NCBI GenBank assembly: GCA_021300015.1
Contig: JAJTFB010000074.1
Span: 1-41,302, forward strand
Reading direction: 5' to 3'
DNA: 41,302 bases
From: Pirellula sp.
GTDB lineage: Bacteria; Planctomycetota; Planctomycetia; Pirellulales; Pirellulaceae
Shown: positions 7,742-16,346 of the stretch, piece after piece
How the letters are laid out: each line of letters opens with the position of its first letter
Position numbering within the stretch: the first letter of the stretch is position 1
The notes under the pieces: generated by a model
Told to the model about the DNA's origin: nothing
Seen by the model: only the letters and a program-made list of their open reading frames with translations
The model's database searches: none
Position numbers and translations under genes: made by a program

Positions 7742-9465
7742 GAGAATTTGCGCAGCTTTATCAGAGGCTTGACGAGACGACCAAGACCAACGACAAGGTA
7801 TTGGCCATGCGGGATTATTTCTCTCAGGCCAGCGGTTCCGATGCGGCTTATGCGCTTTACTTTCTGCTGGGCAATAAGCTCAAGCCTTCGTTGCCCACGC
7901 GGATCATTCGTCGAGCGGCGAGGCTCGGTGCGGAGGTTCCCGAGTGGTTATTTGAGGAGACTTATCAATGGGTAGGGGATTTGGCTGAGACGGCCGCCGC
8001 GATGGTCAAGGGTCGATCGCACGGCGGCCAGGAGTCATTGCCAGATACATTGCCAGATACATTGCCAGATACATTGCCAGATACATTGCCTGAGACATTA
8101 TCCGAGACGATCGCTGAGCGTTTGCTCCCGTTGCTTCGCAGTGCCAGTGGTACGCAACGATCGACTCGAAAGTCGTCGTTGAGTTCCGATCGGCGTTTGG
8201 AAATCGATGAGGCTTTGGCATCGACACTGGTCGAGCTATGGAGTCGTTATGATTTGCTTGAGCGATTTGTGTTCAACAAGTTGCTTACAGGGAACTTGCG
8301 GGTCGGCGTGAGTGCCAAGTTGGTGACCAAGGCATTGAGTCAGTGGTGTGGAGTTCCGAGCGAGGAGCTAAGCCATCGGATGATGGGGGAGTGGGAGCCG
8401 AGCGAGACGTTTTTTAAGCAACTCGTTGCACCCGAGTATTCCGGATCGTCTCCCGCGAAGCCTTATCCGTTCTGTTTGGCTCATCCGTTGCCCCAGGGGT
8501 ACAGCGAAGAGAATTCGGTGGTTGATTTTTTGGCCGAGTGGAAGTGGGATGGGATAAGGGCTCAGTTGGTGCGTCGAGCGGGGCGTACGTATTTATGGTC
8601 TCGGGGCGAGGAGTTGCTCGAGGGTCGTTTTCCGGAGATCGAGCTTGCCGCAGAGGGGCTACCCGATGGGCTGGTGCTTGACGGGGAGGTGTTGGGCTAT
8701 CGGGATGGGGTTCCATTGGCATTTACGTTGTTGCAGAGGCGGATACAGCGGAGGAAGCCTGGGGTCAAGTTGCTCGGAGAGGTTCCGGTTGTGTTCATTG
8801 CATTTGACGTTTTGGAGCATGAGGGCAAGGATTTGCGTCAGGAGGCTTACGAGCAGCGGCGGAGGCTTTTGGAGTCGTTGGATTGGGGGGTGGCTTGTGT
8901 GGGGCAGGCATTGCGGATCAGCGAGGTGTTTTCGTTCAGCGATTGGGGGTCGTTGTTTCAGAAGCGGGACACAGCGAGGGAGCACGGGTCGGAGGGGTTG
9001 ATGCTCAAGCATCGGCAGGGGCGTTATGACGTAGGACGAGTGACAGGTACGTGGTGGAAGTCCAAGGTGACGCCTTATACGGTCGACGCGGTATTGGTTT
9101 ATGCGCAGCGCGGTCACGGAAGGCGAGCGGGAATGTTTTCCGACTACACGTTTGCTTTATGGGAAGAGGATCGGTTGGTCCCTTTCGCGAAGGCTTATTC
9201 GGGTTTGAGCGATCAGGAGATTGTGCGAGTGGATCGATGGATCAAGGAGAACACGCAGAAGAAATTTGGTCCGGTGCATGAGGTACTGGCCCATTTGGTT
9301 ATGGAGTTGGCGTTTGAGAATTTGCAGGAGTCGAGTCGGCACAAGAGTGGGATCGCCGTACGGTTTCCGAGGATCGTGCGTTGGCGAGAGGACAAGCAGG
9401 CCCGGGACGCGGACCGATTGGAGGATATTCGGAGGATGTTAAAGGGTAAAGGGGAGTCGGGTTGA
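7738..9465 (+). CDS. ATP-dependent DNA ligase (LigB/LigC-like, exonuclease-coupled)
   Basis: The 575-residue product seals DNA nicks using ATP. The adenylation motif is E-W-K269-W-D-G, with K269 the predicted AMP-accepting lysine. LDGEV, AFDVLEHEGKDL and EGLMLKH are later nucleotidyltransferase motifs, and TWWKSKV is motif V. The C-terminal OB-fold region (about 455-575) contains VYAQRGHGRRAGMFSDYTFALW. The N-terminal alpha-helical DNA-binding domain (about 1-250) matches the longer bacterial ligases of the kind linked with cisplatin-damage tolerance in other bacteria. Between about residues 101 and 124 sits a perfect LPDT repeat not expected in the family. It overlaps the exonuclease gene by four bases (ATGA), so the two proteins are probably made together and act in one repair pathway. 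Confidence 0.88.
   Translation: MREFAQLYQRLDETTKTNDKVLAMRDYFSQASGSDAAYALYFLLGNKLKPSLPTRIIRRAARLGAEVPEWLFEETYQWVGDLAETAAAMVKGRSHGGQESLPDTLPDTLPDTLPDTLPETLSETIAERLLPLLRSASGTQRSTRKSSLSSDRRLEIDEALASTLVELWSRYDLLERFVFNKLLTGNLRVGVSAKLVTKALSQWCGVPSEELSHRMMGEWEPSETFFKQLVAPEYSGSSPAKPYPFCLAHPLPQGYSEENSVVDFLAEWKWDGIRAQLVRRAGRTYLWSRGEELLEGRFPEIELAAEGLPDGLVLDGEVLGYRDGVPLAFTLLQRRIQRRKPGVKLLGEVPVVFIAFDVLEHEGKDLRQEAYEQRRRLLESLDWGVACVGQALRISEVFSFSDWGSLFQKRDTAREHGSEGLMLKHRQGRYDVGRVTGTWWKSKVTPYTVDAVLVYAQRGHGRRAGMFSDYTFALWEEDRLVPFAKAYSGLSDQEIVRVDRWIKENTQKKFGPVHEVLAHLVMELAFENLQESSRHKSGIAVRFPRIVRWREDKQARDADRLEDIRRMLKGKGESG
8038..8109 (+). repeat. 12-bp in-frame repeat within the DNA ligase gene
   Basis: Four perfect 12-bp units (TTGCCAGATACA) run from 8038 to 8085, followed by two degenerate units (TTGCCTGAGACA and TTATCCGAGACG). 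They encode LPDT four times, then LPET and LSET, in a linker of the N-terminal DNA-binding region. The unit keeps the frame, so copy number can change without breaking the protein. Confidence 0.95.
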
Positions 9466-9488
9466 GCACGAGATGGGGTGCACGATAA

Positions 9489-9530
9489 CGACTTCCTCGC
9501 CGTTGGCTGCGGGTTAAACGATTGTTTGTG
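9489..9530. repeat. 42-bp dispersed repeat, copy A
   Basis: This copy begins CGACTTCCTCGCCG and ends CGATTGTTTGTG. It is identical over 42 bases to 9689-9730 and shares its core with the 35-bp tandem copies at 2941-3010. It lies 23 bases after the stop of the DNA ligase gene. Confidence 0.9.
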
Positions 9531-9547
9531 TATCGCATCGGATTTCG

Positions 9548-9643
9548 TCGTACTCGTACTCGTACTCAACGAAGTGGTACTCGTACTCGATGCCGTATTT
9601 TCGAGTACGAGTACGAGTACTGCTAACGCGGAGTACGAGTACG
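9548..9643. repeat. Long GTACTC/GAGTAC hairpin
   Basis: The left arm (9548-9590) holds repeated TCGTACTCGTACTC words with the interruption AACGAAGTG. The right arm (9601-9643) holds the complementary GAGTACGAGTAC words with the interruption GCTAACGCG. The arms are separated by about 10 bases and could form a stem of about 40 bases with one internal bulge. The hairpin sits midway between two direct 42-bp repeats. No T-run follows it. Reading frames across it are artefacts of its composition. Confidence 0.85.
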
Positions 9644-9688
9644 AAAAGCCAGGGGAAACATCGATTGATACTCGGAACGTGCGAATAG

Positions 9689-9730
9689 CGACTTCCTCGC
9701 CGTTGGCTGCGGGTTAAACGATTGTTTGTG
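9689..9730. repeat. 42-bp dispersed repeat, copy B
   Basis: This copy is identical to 9489-9530 and in the same orientation, exactly 200 bases away. It ends 29 bases before the stop codon of the reverse-strand methyltransferase gene. The stretch 9466-9759 holds no gene; these repeats and the hairpin account for most of it. Confidence 0.9.
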
Positions 9731-9759
9731 CTTTGCTTTCGTTTGGGGACCGAGTGTAG

Positions 9760-10599
9760 TTAGCCAAGTAGTATCTTGCGAATATTTTCAGTGTTCGGGT
9801 GTTTTCGGGCTTTGATGCGTAGGTAGGGTCGGATGTAGCACGAGCGGTGGCCCATGGAGCCTGGTTCGGACTGGCGGTTGGCGTGGTCGGGTTCTGAGAC
9901 GGCTTCGATGTTCATGCCAGCGCGGCAGATGCCACCTAGGATGGCGTCTAGCGAGTGGGCGAATTCGATCGTTTCGGGTTCGCGAAGCAAGCTGGATCGG
10001 CCTAGGGACAGGGGTTTTGCGGGTTGTCCGACCGGGGTTTCGACGACGTACTTTCCGTGGACCGGTTCCAAGGAAGCTTGTAGGTTCATCGGCTGTTTGT
10101 GTTGGGAGACATACAGTCCGCCTGGGCGCAGGACCCGGGCGACTTCGGCGAGTACCGGCTCGAGGTTGGGAACATAGCAAGTGCTTACTGGGTGAGCGAC
10201 TAGGTCGAATGCATCGTTTGCAAACATGGACAGATCGGCCATGTCTCCTTGGACGATTTGGTAGTTGAGCCCCAGGTGTCCGGAGACTTGGCGATCGAGT
10301 TCGAGCATGGCTGGACTGATGTCCAGGACGGTGACGTGAGCCCCTGCGGCGCGGTACAAGGGACCTTGACGTCCTCCTCCGGCGGCAAGGCACAGCACGT
10401 TCCAGTTGCGAATGTTGCCGCCTAGCCAACCTTTGGCGTCCAGGGTGGCCAGTGGGTTGGCAAGTTCCTCGGAGCTGACGGGTTGGGTCAGGAAGTGTTT
10501 CGATTGGACCATCCGATCGTAGGCTTGTCGGTTTCGGTTTTCGATCGCACCGCGTTCGGGTGGGTTTATTCCTAGGGGGTTTTGGTTGGAATCGTTCAT
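9760..10599 (-). CDS. Class I SAM-dependent methyltransferase
   Basis: The 279-residue product has a Methyltransf_11/25 type fold. VLCLAAGGGRQG (about residues 68-79) is the glycine-rich SAM-binding motif I, VTVLDISPAML (about 89-99) carries the acidic residue that binds the SAM ribose, QGDMADL is the region near the adenine, and VARVLRPGGLYV (about 153-164) is the typical post-catalytic segment. The substrate is unknown; small molecules such as quinones, lipids or metabolites are typical for this class. I chose the ATG at 10599 (MNDSNQNPLG) because the frame further upstream is arginine/proline/threonine-rich and overlaps intergenic repeats. There is no clear ribosome binding site. The gene is divergent from the large cytochrome gene. 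Confidence 0.78.
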   Translation of the reverse strand: MNDSNQNPLGINPPERGAIENRNRQAYDRMVQSKHFLTQPVSSEELANPLATLDAKGWLGGNIRNWNVLCLAAGGGRQGPLYRAAGAHVTVLDISPAMLELDRQVSGHLGLNYQIVQGDMADLSMFANDAFDLVAHPVSTCYVPNLEPVLAEVARVLRPGGLYVSQHKQPMNLQASLEPVHGKYVVETPVGQPAKPLSLGRSSLLREPETIEFAHSLDAILGGICRAGMNIEAVSEPDHANRQSEPGSMGHRSCYIRPYLRIKARKHPNTENIRKILLG

Positions 10600-10962
10600 T
10601 TCGCAGGCTGTGGATCCGAGGTGTTTTTGAGCCGACGGCGAATCGTTCTTGTGACGTGTTTGGAACGAGATTGTATGGGCTTGTGGGGATCCTGGGAGAG
10701 GCGGCCTGTGGGTTTGCCTGTGGGTTTGAGGGAGAGTCGCGTTGTTCCAGCGGAAATCCAACAGCGAAAATCTAGCAGCGAAAATCTAGCTGGGGATTGC
10801 ACCCTGTTGATTCTTGCTTTTTTGCGGATTTAGGCGAAAATCTTAGAGTGTCGACCTTGTCGAGCCGATCCGCAACTTAACCGATGTGGACTCGGTCCTA
10901 CCCCTTTGCCAGGCCCCCCTACCCTACCCCGCGGCTTGGCGTCTTTCTACTTGCAACAAACG
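10600..10962. other. Divergent intergenic region with small tandem repeats
   Basis: This region separates the reverse methyltransferase gene from the forward cytochrome gene and has no convincing gene. It contains a 12-bp direct duplication GCCTGTGGGTTT (10704-10727). It also holds a 14-bp unit CAGCGAAAATCTAG in two perfect copies (10762-10789), preceded by a degenerate third (10748-10761). Promoters for both flanking genes should lie here, but I see no convincing -35/-10 pair. Confidence 0.6.
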
Positions 10963-13900
10963 ATGAGCCTTATGGACTTGCATAGCATTCGATCCTGGAC
11001 GCTGAAGGTCTTTTTTCTCTTTGGACTCGTGCAGGTCGTCGTGAGTTCGCCTTCGGTGCTCCATGCGCGGAGCGGGATGGTTCAATACAACCGGGACATT
11101 CGACCGATACTCAACGACCATTGTTTTGCTTGCCATGGTCCGGACGAGAACAAGCGTGCGGCGGAGCTAAGGCTCGACATTCGCGAGGCCGCGTTGAACA
11201 AGCAAGCGATTGTGCCGGGCAAGCCCGAGCAGAGTGTGATACTTCAGCGGATATTGAGCACCGATGAAAACGAGGTGATGCCTCCCCCGACGTCGCACAA
11301 GTCGCTTACCGAGAGTCAAAAGGAGATGATCCGGGCTTGGATCGCCGAGGGGGCTGAGTACCAGGGGCATTGGGCTTACGTGGCACCTGTCAAGCCGGAG
11401 TTGCCCCAGGTGCGCAATCCGGGTTGGGTGCGCAATCCCATCGACCGATTTGTGTTATCGGAGCTTGAGCGACGAGGCATTGAGCCTTCTCCCGAGGCGG
11501 ATTTGCGAACCTTGGTCCGTCGAGTCGCCTTGGACTTGACCGGATTACCACCGAGTCCTCAGGAGGTCGATCGGGTGTTGGCAGACCCGTCTGCGGATCG
11601 TTATGAGAATTACGTCGATGAGCTACTAGGGCGTCAGGAGTGGGGCGAGCATCGCGGGCGTTATTGGTTGGACTATGCGCGTTATGCCGACACGCACGGG
11701 ATTCACTTCGACAACTATCGCGAGATGTGGTCGTACCGTCAGTGGGTGATTCGAGCGTTCAATCGGAACTTACCGTTCGATCAATTCACCCTCGAGCAGC
11801 TTGGTGGGGATTTGATACCTGAGGCGAGTTTGGATCAGAAGATCGCCAGTGGTTTCAATCGTTGCAACATCACGACCAATGAGGGTGGAGCGATTTCCGA
11901 GGAGTATCAGGTGCTCTACACGCGCGATCGGGTTGAGACGACCAGTTTGGTGTGGTTGGGGTTAACGATGGGATGTGCGGTTTGTCACGATCACAAGTTC
12001 GATCCGATCCGTCAAAGGGATTTCTATCAGATGGCTGCGTTCTTCAACAACACGACGCAGAACGCGATGGATGGGAACATCAAGGACACGCCACCGATCG
12101 TTCCGGTGCCGATGGAAGAGGACCGCGAGCGGTTCTTTGCGATCGATGGGCTGATCGCACAGGCCAAGAAGGCTGTGGAGAGTCGCAGGACCGAGTCTCG
12201 GGGAGCGTTCGATCGTTTCTTGGGGGATGCGGCGGACCGAGACGCACTTGTTCAGCTTGCATTGCCCGCGCAGGAGGCGCTTGCTATTCATCTGCCGTTG
12301 TTGGGGTCGGATCCGAAGACACTTGAGTCGACCCTGGCGGGTCAAAAGCAAGTGGTCGAACATGGCGGCGAGGCCGCGTTTTCACCGGGGCATTTGAGCC
12401 CTTCGGCTTGGCAGGTCAAGACTGGGCTTTATCCGACGTTCGAGGCAGGCGACATCGAGCGCGATGAGGCCTTTACGCTATCGATGTGGGTCAAGCTTGG
12501 AGCCGACAATCAGGGTGGATCGTTGTTGGCGCGGATGGATGATGGATCGAAGTTTCGAGGTTGGGATGTTTGGTTAGAGAATGGGAATGTGGGTACCCAT
12601 ATCATTCACCAGTGGCCCGAGAATGCCTTGAAGGTCGTCTCGCAGCAGAGGCTCACGGCCAGTCGCTGGCAGCATGTGACGATCAGTTACGACGGCAGTT
12701 CGAAAGCCCAGGGGGTAAAGATCTACGTCGACGGCAAGTCGGTGGGGTTGAACATAGCCAGCGACAATTTGAATCAAACGATTCGCACGGCGGTACCTTT
12801 GCGGCTTGGGAGTCGTCATGCGACGGCCCCGACGGTGGATGCGAAGTTGCAAGATGTGCGGATGTACCGTCGCGTGCTGAGTCTTGAGGAGTTGCAGACA
12901 GTCGGGCAACTTCCGCGACGTCAGTATTTGGTTTCCAAGTCGGAGCGGAGTGCCGAGGAGATCGGGGAGTTGTTCGAATGGTACTTGGAGTTTCGCGATG
13001 GGGAGTATTCCCGCCTGGTGCAGGCGCAGCGGCAACTGAGCGAGGAGAAGGATGCGATTCTCAAGAGGGGAACGATCGCCCATGTGATGAATGAGAAGAA
13101 CGAGATGGCCAAGGCATGGTTATTGACCCGTGGAGATTACGACAAGCGGGCCGATGAAGTTGCCCCTGCGACTCCGGCGGTTTTGCATGCTTGGGATGAG
13201 CAGTTGCCGAAGAATCGTTTGGGGTTAGCCAAGTGGTTGCTCGATGAGAAGAATCCGTTGACGGCCAGGGTGACGGTCAATCGATTTTGGCAGGAGGTAT
13301 TCGGCAACGGGATTGTGTTATCTGCTGGTGATTTTGGGGTCACGGGTCAGATGCCAACGCATCCGGAGCTTTTGGATTACCTTGCGATATCGTTTCGCGA
13401 GGATGGGTGGGACGTGAAAAATTTCTTCCGTACGGTGGTCACGAGTTCGACGTATCGGCAATCGGCCAGTGCGAGCAACGAGAAGTTGTCGTCGGACCCG
13501 ACGAACAAGTGGTTGGCTCGGGGGCCGAGGTTTCGGATGGATGCCGAGATGATCCGCGACTCTGCGCTTTGGGCTAGCGGTTTGTTGGTCCAAAAGATTG
13601 GTGGTCCAAGTGTGCGACCTTATCAGCCCCCAGGGGTATGGGAGGCCGTAGCGATGCCTGGGAGCAACACGCGGGATTATGTGGTCGACCAAGGCGAGGG
13701 GTTGTATCGAAGGAGTTTGTATACGTTTTTGAAGCGATCGGCACCGCCGCCGAGCATGGAGGTTTTCAATGCGACGGCGCGGGAGGTATGCACGGTTCGC
13801 CGGGAGAGGACCAATACGCCGCTGCAGGCGTTGGTGACCATGAACGACACGCAGTTTGTGGAGGCCGCAAGGGTGTTGGCCCAAAAAGCGATTCAATCGA

Positions 13901-14166
13901 ACCCTGACGGTTCCGACCCGGTCGCGAGGCTTCAGTGGATTGCTGCGAGGGTGCTTTCGAGGCCGCTTCGGGGCGAGGAGCTCGGGGTGCTTCAAGGATC
14001 GTTTAGTGAAATATACGGTTACTACCAAGCCAATGAGCAGGGAGCCAAAGAGCTCTTGTCGGTCGGTGCGATGCGTTCTCCCGAGGAGATCGACGCATCG
14101 GAGTTGGCTTCGTGGACCATGACGGTCAACATTTTGATGAATCTCGACGAGGCGATAACCAAATGA
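10963..14166 (+). CDS. Planctomycete cytochrome c protein: PSCyt1-DUF1549-LamG-DUF1553
   Basis: The product (about 1067 residues) has an N-terminal hydrophobic export signal. A PSCyt1 domain with the heme-binding motif C54-F-A-C57-H58 follows, then a DUF1549 (PSCyt2) domain with [13 protein letters not shown] and a second CAVCH motif near residue 337. A LamG/concanavalin-like insert spans about residues 486-646 ([20 protein letters not shown]) and a C-terminal DUF1553 (PSD1) domain includes [13 protein letters not shown]. These large exported proteins are abundant in planctomycetes and usually pair with a DUF1501 protein. Roles in electron transfer during degradation of complex polysaccharides are proposed but unproven. 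The LamG insert suggests carbohydrate binding. The start is uncertain: ATG at 10963 is used, with 10906 and 10972 as alternatives. Its stop overlaps the next start (ATGA). Confidence 0.88.
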   Translation: MSLMDLHSIRSWTLKVFFLFGLVQVVVSSPSVLHARSGMVQYNRDIRPILNDHCFACHGPDENKRAAELRLDIREAALNKQAIVPGKPEQSVILQRILSTDENEVMPPPTSHKSLTESQKEMIRAWIAEGAEYQGHWAYVAPVKPELPQVRNPGWVRNPIDRFVLSELERRGIEPSPEADLRTLVRRVALDLTGLPPSPQEVDRVLADPSADRYENYVDELLGRQEWGEHRGRYWLDYARYADTHGIHFDNYREMWSYRQWVIRAFNRNLPFDQFTLEQLGGDLIPEASLDQKIASGFNRCNITTNEGGAISEEYQVLYTRDRVETTSLVWLGLTMGCAVCHDHKFDPIRQRDFYQMAAFFNNTTQNAMDGNIKDTPPIVPVPMEEDRERFFAIDGLIAQAKKAVESRRTESRGAFDRFLGDAADRDALVQLALPAQEALAIHLPLLGSDPKTLESTLAGQKQVVEHGGEAAFSPGHLSPSAWQVKTGLYPTFEAGDIERDEAFTLSMWVKLGADNQGGSLLARMDDGSKFRGWDVWLENGNVGTHIIHQWPENALKVVSQQRLTASRWQHVTISYDGSSKAQGVKIYVDGKSVGLNIASDNLNQTIRTAVPLRLGSRHATAPTVDAKLQDVRMYRRVLSLEELQTVGQLPRRQYLVSKSERSAEEIGELFEWYLEFRDGEYSRLVQAQRQLSEEKDAILKRGTIAHVMNEKNEMAKAWLLTRGDYDKRADEVAPATPAVLHAWDEQLPKNRLGLAKWLLDEKNPLTARVTVNRFWQEVFGNGIVLSAGDFGVTGQMPTHPELLDYLAISFREDGWDVKNFFRTVVTSSTYRQSASASNEKLSSDPTNKWLARGPRFRMDAEMIRDSALWASGLLVQKIGGPSVRPYQPPGVWEAVAMPGSNTRDYVVDQGEGLYRRSLYTFLKRSAPPPSMEVFNATAREVCTVRRERTNTPLQALVTMNDTQFVEAARVLAQKAIQSNPDGSDPVARLQWIAARVLSRPLRGEELGVLQGSFSEIYGYYQANEQGAKELLSVGAMRSPEEIDASELASWTMTVNILMNLDEAITK

Positions 14167-16346
14167 GCAATTCGATCCATCCGTTGATTGAACAGTACGT
14201 ACAGAGTGAAACCCGGAGGCAGTTTTTTCGGCGTGGAGGAAGCATCCTTGGGACCGCGGCCTTGGCGAGCCTTGGTGGAACGCTGGGTGCTCGGGCCGAG
14301 GGTGGTTTAGGGACACTTCCTCATTTTGCACCGAAGGCCAAGCGGGTGATCTATCTGCACATGGTCGGTGGCCCTTCGCAGATGGACATCTACGACTACA
14401 AGCCGCAGATGAACGATTGGTATGACAAGGATTTGCCTGAGTCGATTCGCAACGGCCAGAGGCTCACGACCATGACCAGTGGTCAAGCGCGTTTTCCGAT
14501 TGCGCCGTCGATGTACAAGTTTGCTCAGCACGGACAGAGCGGCATGTGGGTCACGGAGCTTTTGCCTCAGACGGCCAAGGTGGTCGATGATCTTTGCTTT
14601 GTTCGTTCGATGAATACCGAAGCGATCAACCATGAGCCCGCGATCACTTACATGCAGACCGGGAACATGGTCACGGGGCGTCCGTGCATTGGGGCTTGGT
14701 TGTCCTATGGTTTAGGGTCGATGAACGACAATTTGCCTACCTTCGTGGTTTTGGTAGCGACGCCGACGAACACCGAGCAGATCCAAGCGATATCGGCAAG
14801 GCTATGGTCATCGGGCTGTTTGCCTGGAGAGCATGGAGGTTGTTCGTTCCGATCCGTTGGCGATCCGATTTTGTACATCAACAATCCGTCTGGGGTTCCG
14901 ACCGACATTCGCCGCAAGACCCTCGATGGTTTGAAGAGTCTCAATGAGATGAATTTCCGAGCCGTTGGCGATCCCGAGATTCACACACGGATCCAGCAGT
15001 ACGAGTTGGCGTTTCGGATGCAGTCGAGCGTCCCGGATTTGACCAATATCGCCGACGAGCCCGAGAGCACGATGGAGCTCTATGGCCAGGACGCCAAGAA
15101 GCCAGGAACGTTTGCCAATTCGGTGTTGCTCGCGCGCCGCATGGTCGAGCGGGATGTTCGATTCGTGCAGATCTATTTGAACAATTGGGATCATCATGGC
15201 AATGTCGCCAAGCGGTTGCCTTCGCAGTGCAAGGACATCGATCAGGCGACTTACGGATTGATCACCGATTTGAAGAATCGCGGTTTGCTCGACTCGACGT
15301 TGGTCGTCTGGGGTGGAGAGTTCGGCCGGACCATTTACTCGCAGGGTGGATTGAGCAAGGAGAATTATGGTCGGGATCACCATCCGCGGTGCTTTACGAT
15401 GTGGATGGCTGGCGGAGGGATCAAGGGTGGTACGATTTACGGCGAGACCGATGATTTCTCGTACAACATTGTCAAGGATCCGGTCCACATCCGAGACTTC
15501 CATGCCACGGCGCTTCATCTGTTGGGTATCGATCACGAGCGATTCACGTTCAAGAATCAGGGGCTCGATTTGAGGCTCACGGGTGTGGAGCCAGCGCGAG
15601 TCATCAAAGAGTTGTTGGCCCAGCAGGACTTGGAGGTTGTGGCTCCGACGGTCCAGCAGTTGGAATTTTTCGAGTCCAAGATCCGTCCTGTGTTGGTCGA
15701 GCGTTGTTACGAATGCCATTCGTCGGGGGCGACGATTTTGCAAGCGAATTTGAGTCTTGAGACACGCGAGGGGATTTTGCGTGGTGGGGATTCAGGTCCT
15801 GCGGTGGTGGTAGGTAAGCCGGAGGAGAGTTTGCTCATTGCGGTGCTCGGAGAGCAGGAGCCCAAGATGCCTCCAGAGGGTCAGTTGCCCGAGGGGCTCA
15901 TCGCGGATCTGAAGCGTTGGATCGAGGATGGGCTAGTCGATCCGAGAGTGGCCTCGGACAGCGATTCATCGGGGGGGAAAAAGGCTTGGGTCGACCCTGA
16001 GTTGGCCGATAGCCATTGGGCGTTTCAGCCGATTGGAGAGACTGTATTGCCGGCTGCAGAGCGTTGGCACATGCCGAGTGTTTCGCATGGCAATTCGATC
16101 GATGCGTTTGTGCAGGCGAAGCTCAAGGAGAGGGGTTGGGAGGCCGATTCGCGAGCCGAAGCCTTGGTATTGTTGCGTCGGGCGACTTTGGGAGTCACGG
16201 GTTTGCCCCCGAGCGAGCAGGAGATCGAGACCTATATGGGGGATCGGCCTGAGGAACGCTACGAGCGACTTATCGATCGGTTGTTGGCTTCACGACATGC
16301 CCAACGCTTGGCGGTATCGCGATTGGGTCATCGACGCGTTGAATGA
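14163..16346 (+). CDS. DUF1501 protein fused to PSCyt1 and a truncated DUF1549 domain
   Basis: The 727-residue product opens with a Tat-type signal ([23 protein letters not shown]). A full DUF1501 domain follows to about residue 480 ([27 protein letters not shown] near the start; GGEFGRT and GRDHHPRCF later). DUF1501 relates to the sulfatase/alkaline-phosphatase fold, though its activity is untested. DUF1501 proteins normally end near RLTG, but here the frame runs on into a PSCyt1 domain ([10 protein letters not shown], heme motif C515-Y-E-C-H) and the first part of a DUF1549 domain ([15 protein letters not shown]). After [14 protein letters not shown] the sequence becomes unrelated and stops. 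The missing remainder appears in the next frame at 16294-17958. It overlaps the preceding gene as ATGA. This is therefore a fusion later broken by a deletion with frameshift, or an assembly error. Confidence 0.75.
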   Translation: MSNSIHPLIEQYVQSETRRQFFRRGGSILGTAALASLGGTLGARAEGGLGTLPHFAPKAKRVIYLHMVGGPSQMDIYDYKPQMNDWYDKDLPESIRNGQRLTTMTSGQARFPIAPSMYKFAQHGQSGMWVTELLPQTAKVVDDLCFVRSMNTEAINHEPAITYMQTGNMVTGRPCIGAWLSYGLGSMNDNLPTFVVLVATPTNTEQIQAISARLWSSGCLPGEHGGCSFRSVGDPILYINNPSGVPTDIRRKTLDGLKSLNEMNFRAVGDPEIHTRIQQYELAFRMQSSVPDLTNIADEPESTMELYGQDAKKPGTFANSVLLARRMVERDVRFVQIYLNNWDHHGNVAKRLPSQCKDIDQATYGLITDLKNRGLLDSTLVVWGGEFGRTIYSQGGLSKENYGRDHHPRCFTMWMAGGGIKGGTIYGETDDFSYNIVKDPVHIRDFHATALHLLGIDHERFTFKNQGLDLRLTGVEPARVIKELLAQQDLEVVAPTVQQLEFFESKIRPVLVERCYECHSSGATILQANLSLETREGILRGGDSGPAVVVGKPEESLLIAVLGEQEPKMPPEGQLPEGLIADLKRWIEDGLVDPRVASDSDSSGGKKAWVDPELADSHWAFQPIGETVLPAAERWHMPSVSHGNSIDAFVQAKLKERGWEADSRAEALVLLRRATLGVTGLPPSEQEIETYMGDRPEERYERLIDRLLASRHAQRLAVSRLGHRRVE

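Noticed and set aside
9548-9643. The long hairpin as an intrinsic terminator for the ligase gene
   Set aside because: No T-run follows either arm, and similar hairpins belong to a dispersed repeat family.
9478-9717. A 79-residue open frame rich in Val/Leu/Thr/Ser repeats
   Set aside because: It is a translation of the 42-bp repeat and the GTACTC hairpin; the repeat composition keeps the frame open.
16033-16293. An earlier start for the detached DUF1549/DUF1553 fragment
   Set aside because: In this part the frame encodes arginine-rich text unrelated to the family, while the other frame carries the conserved DUF1549 beginning.
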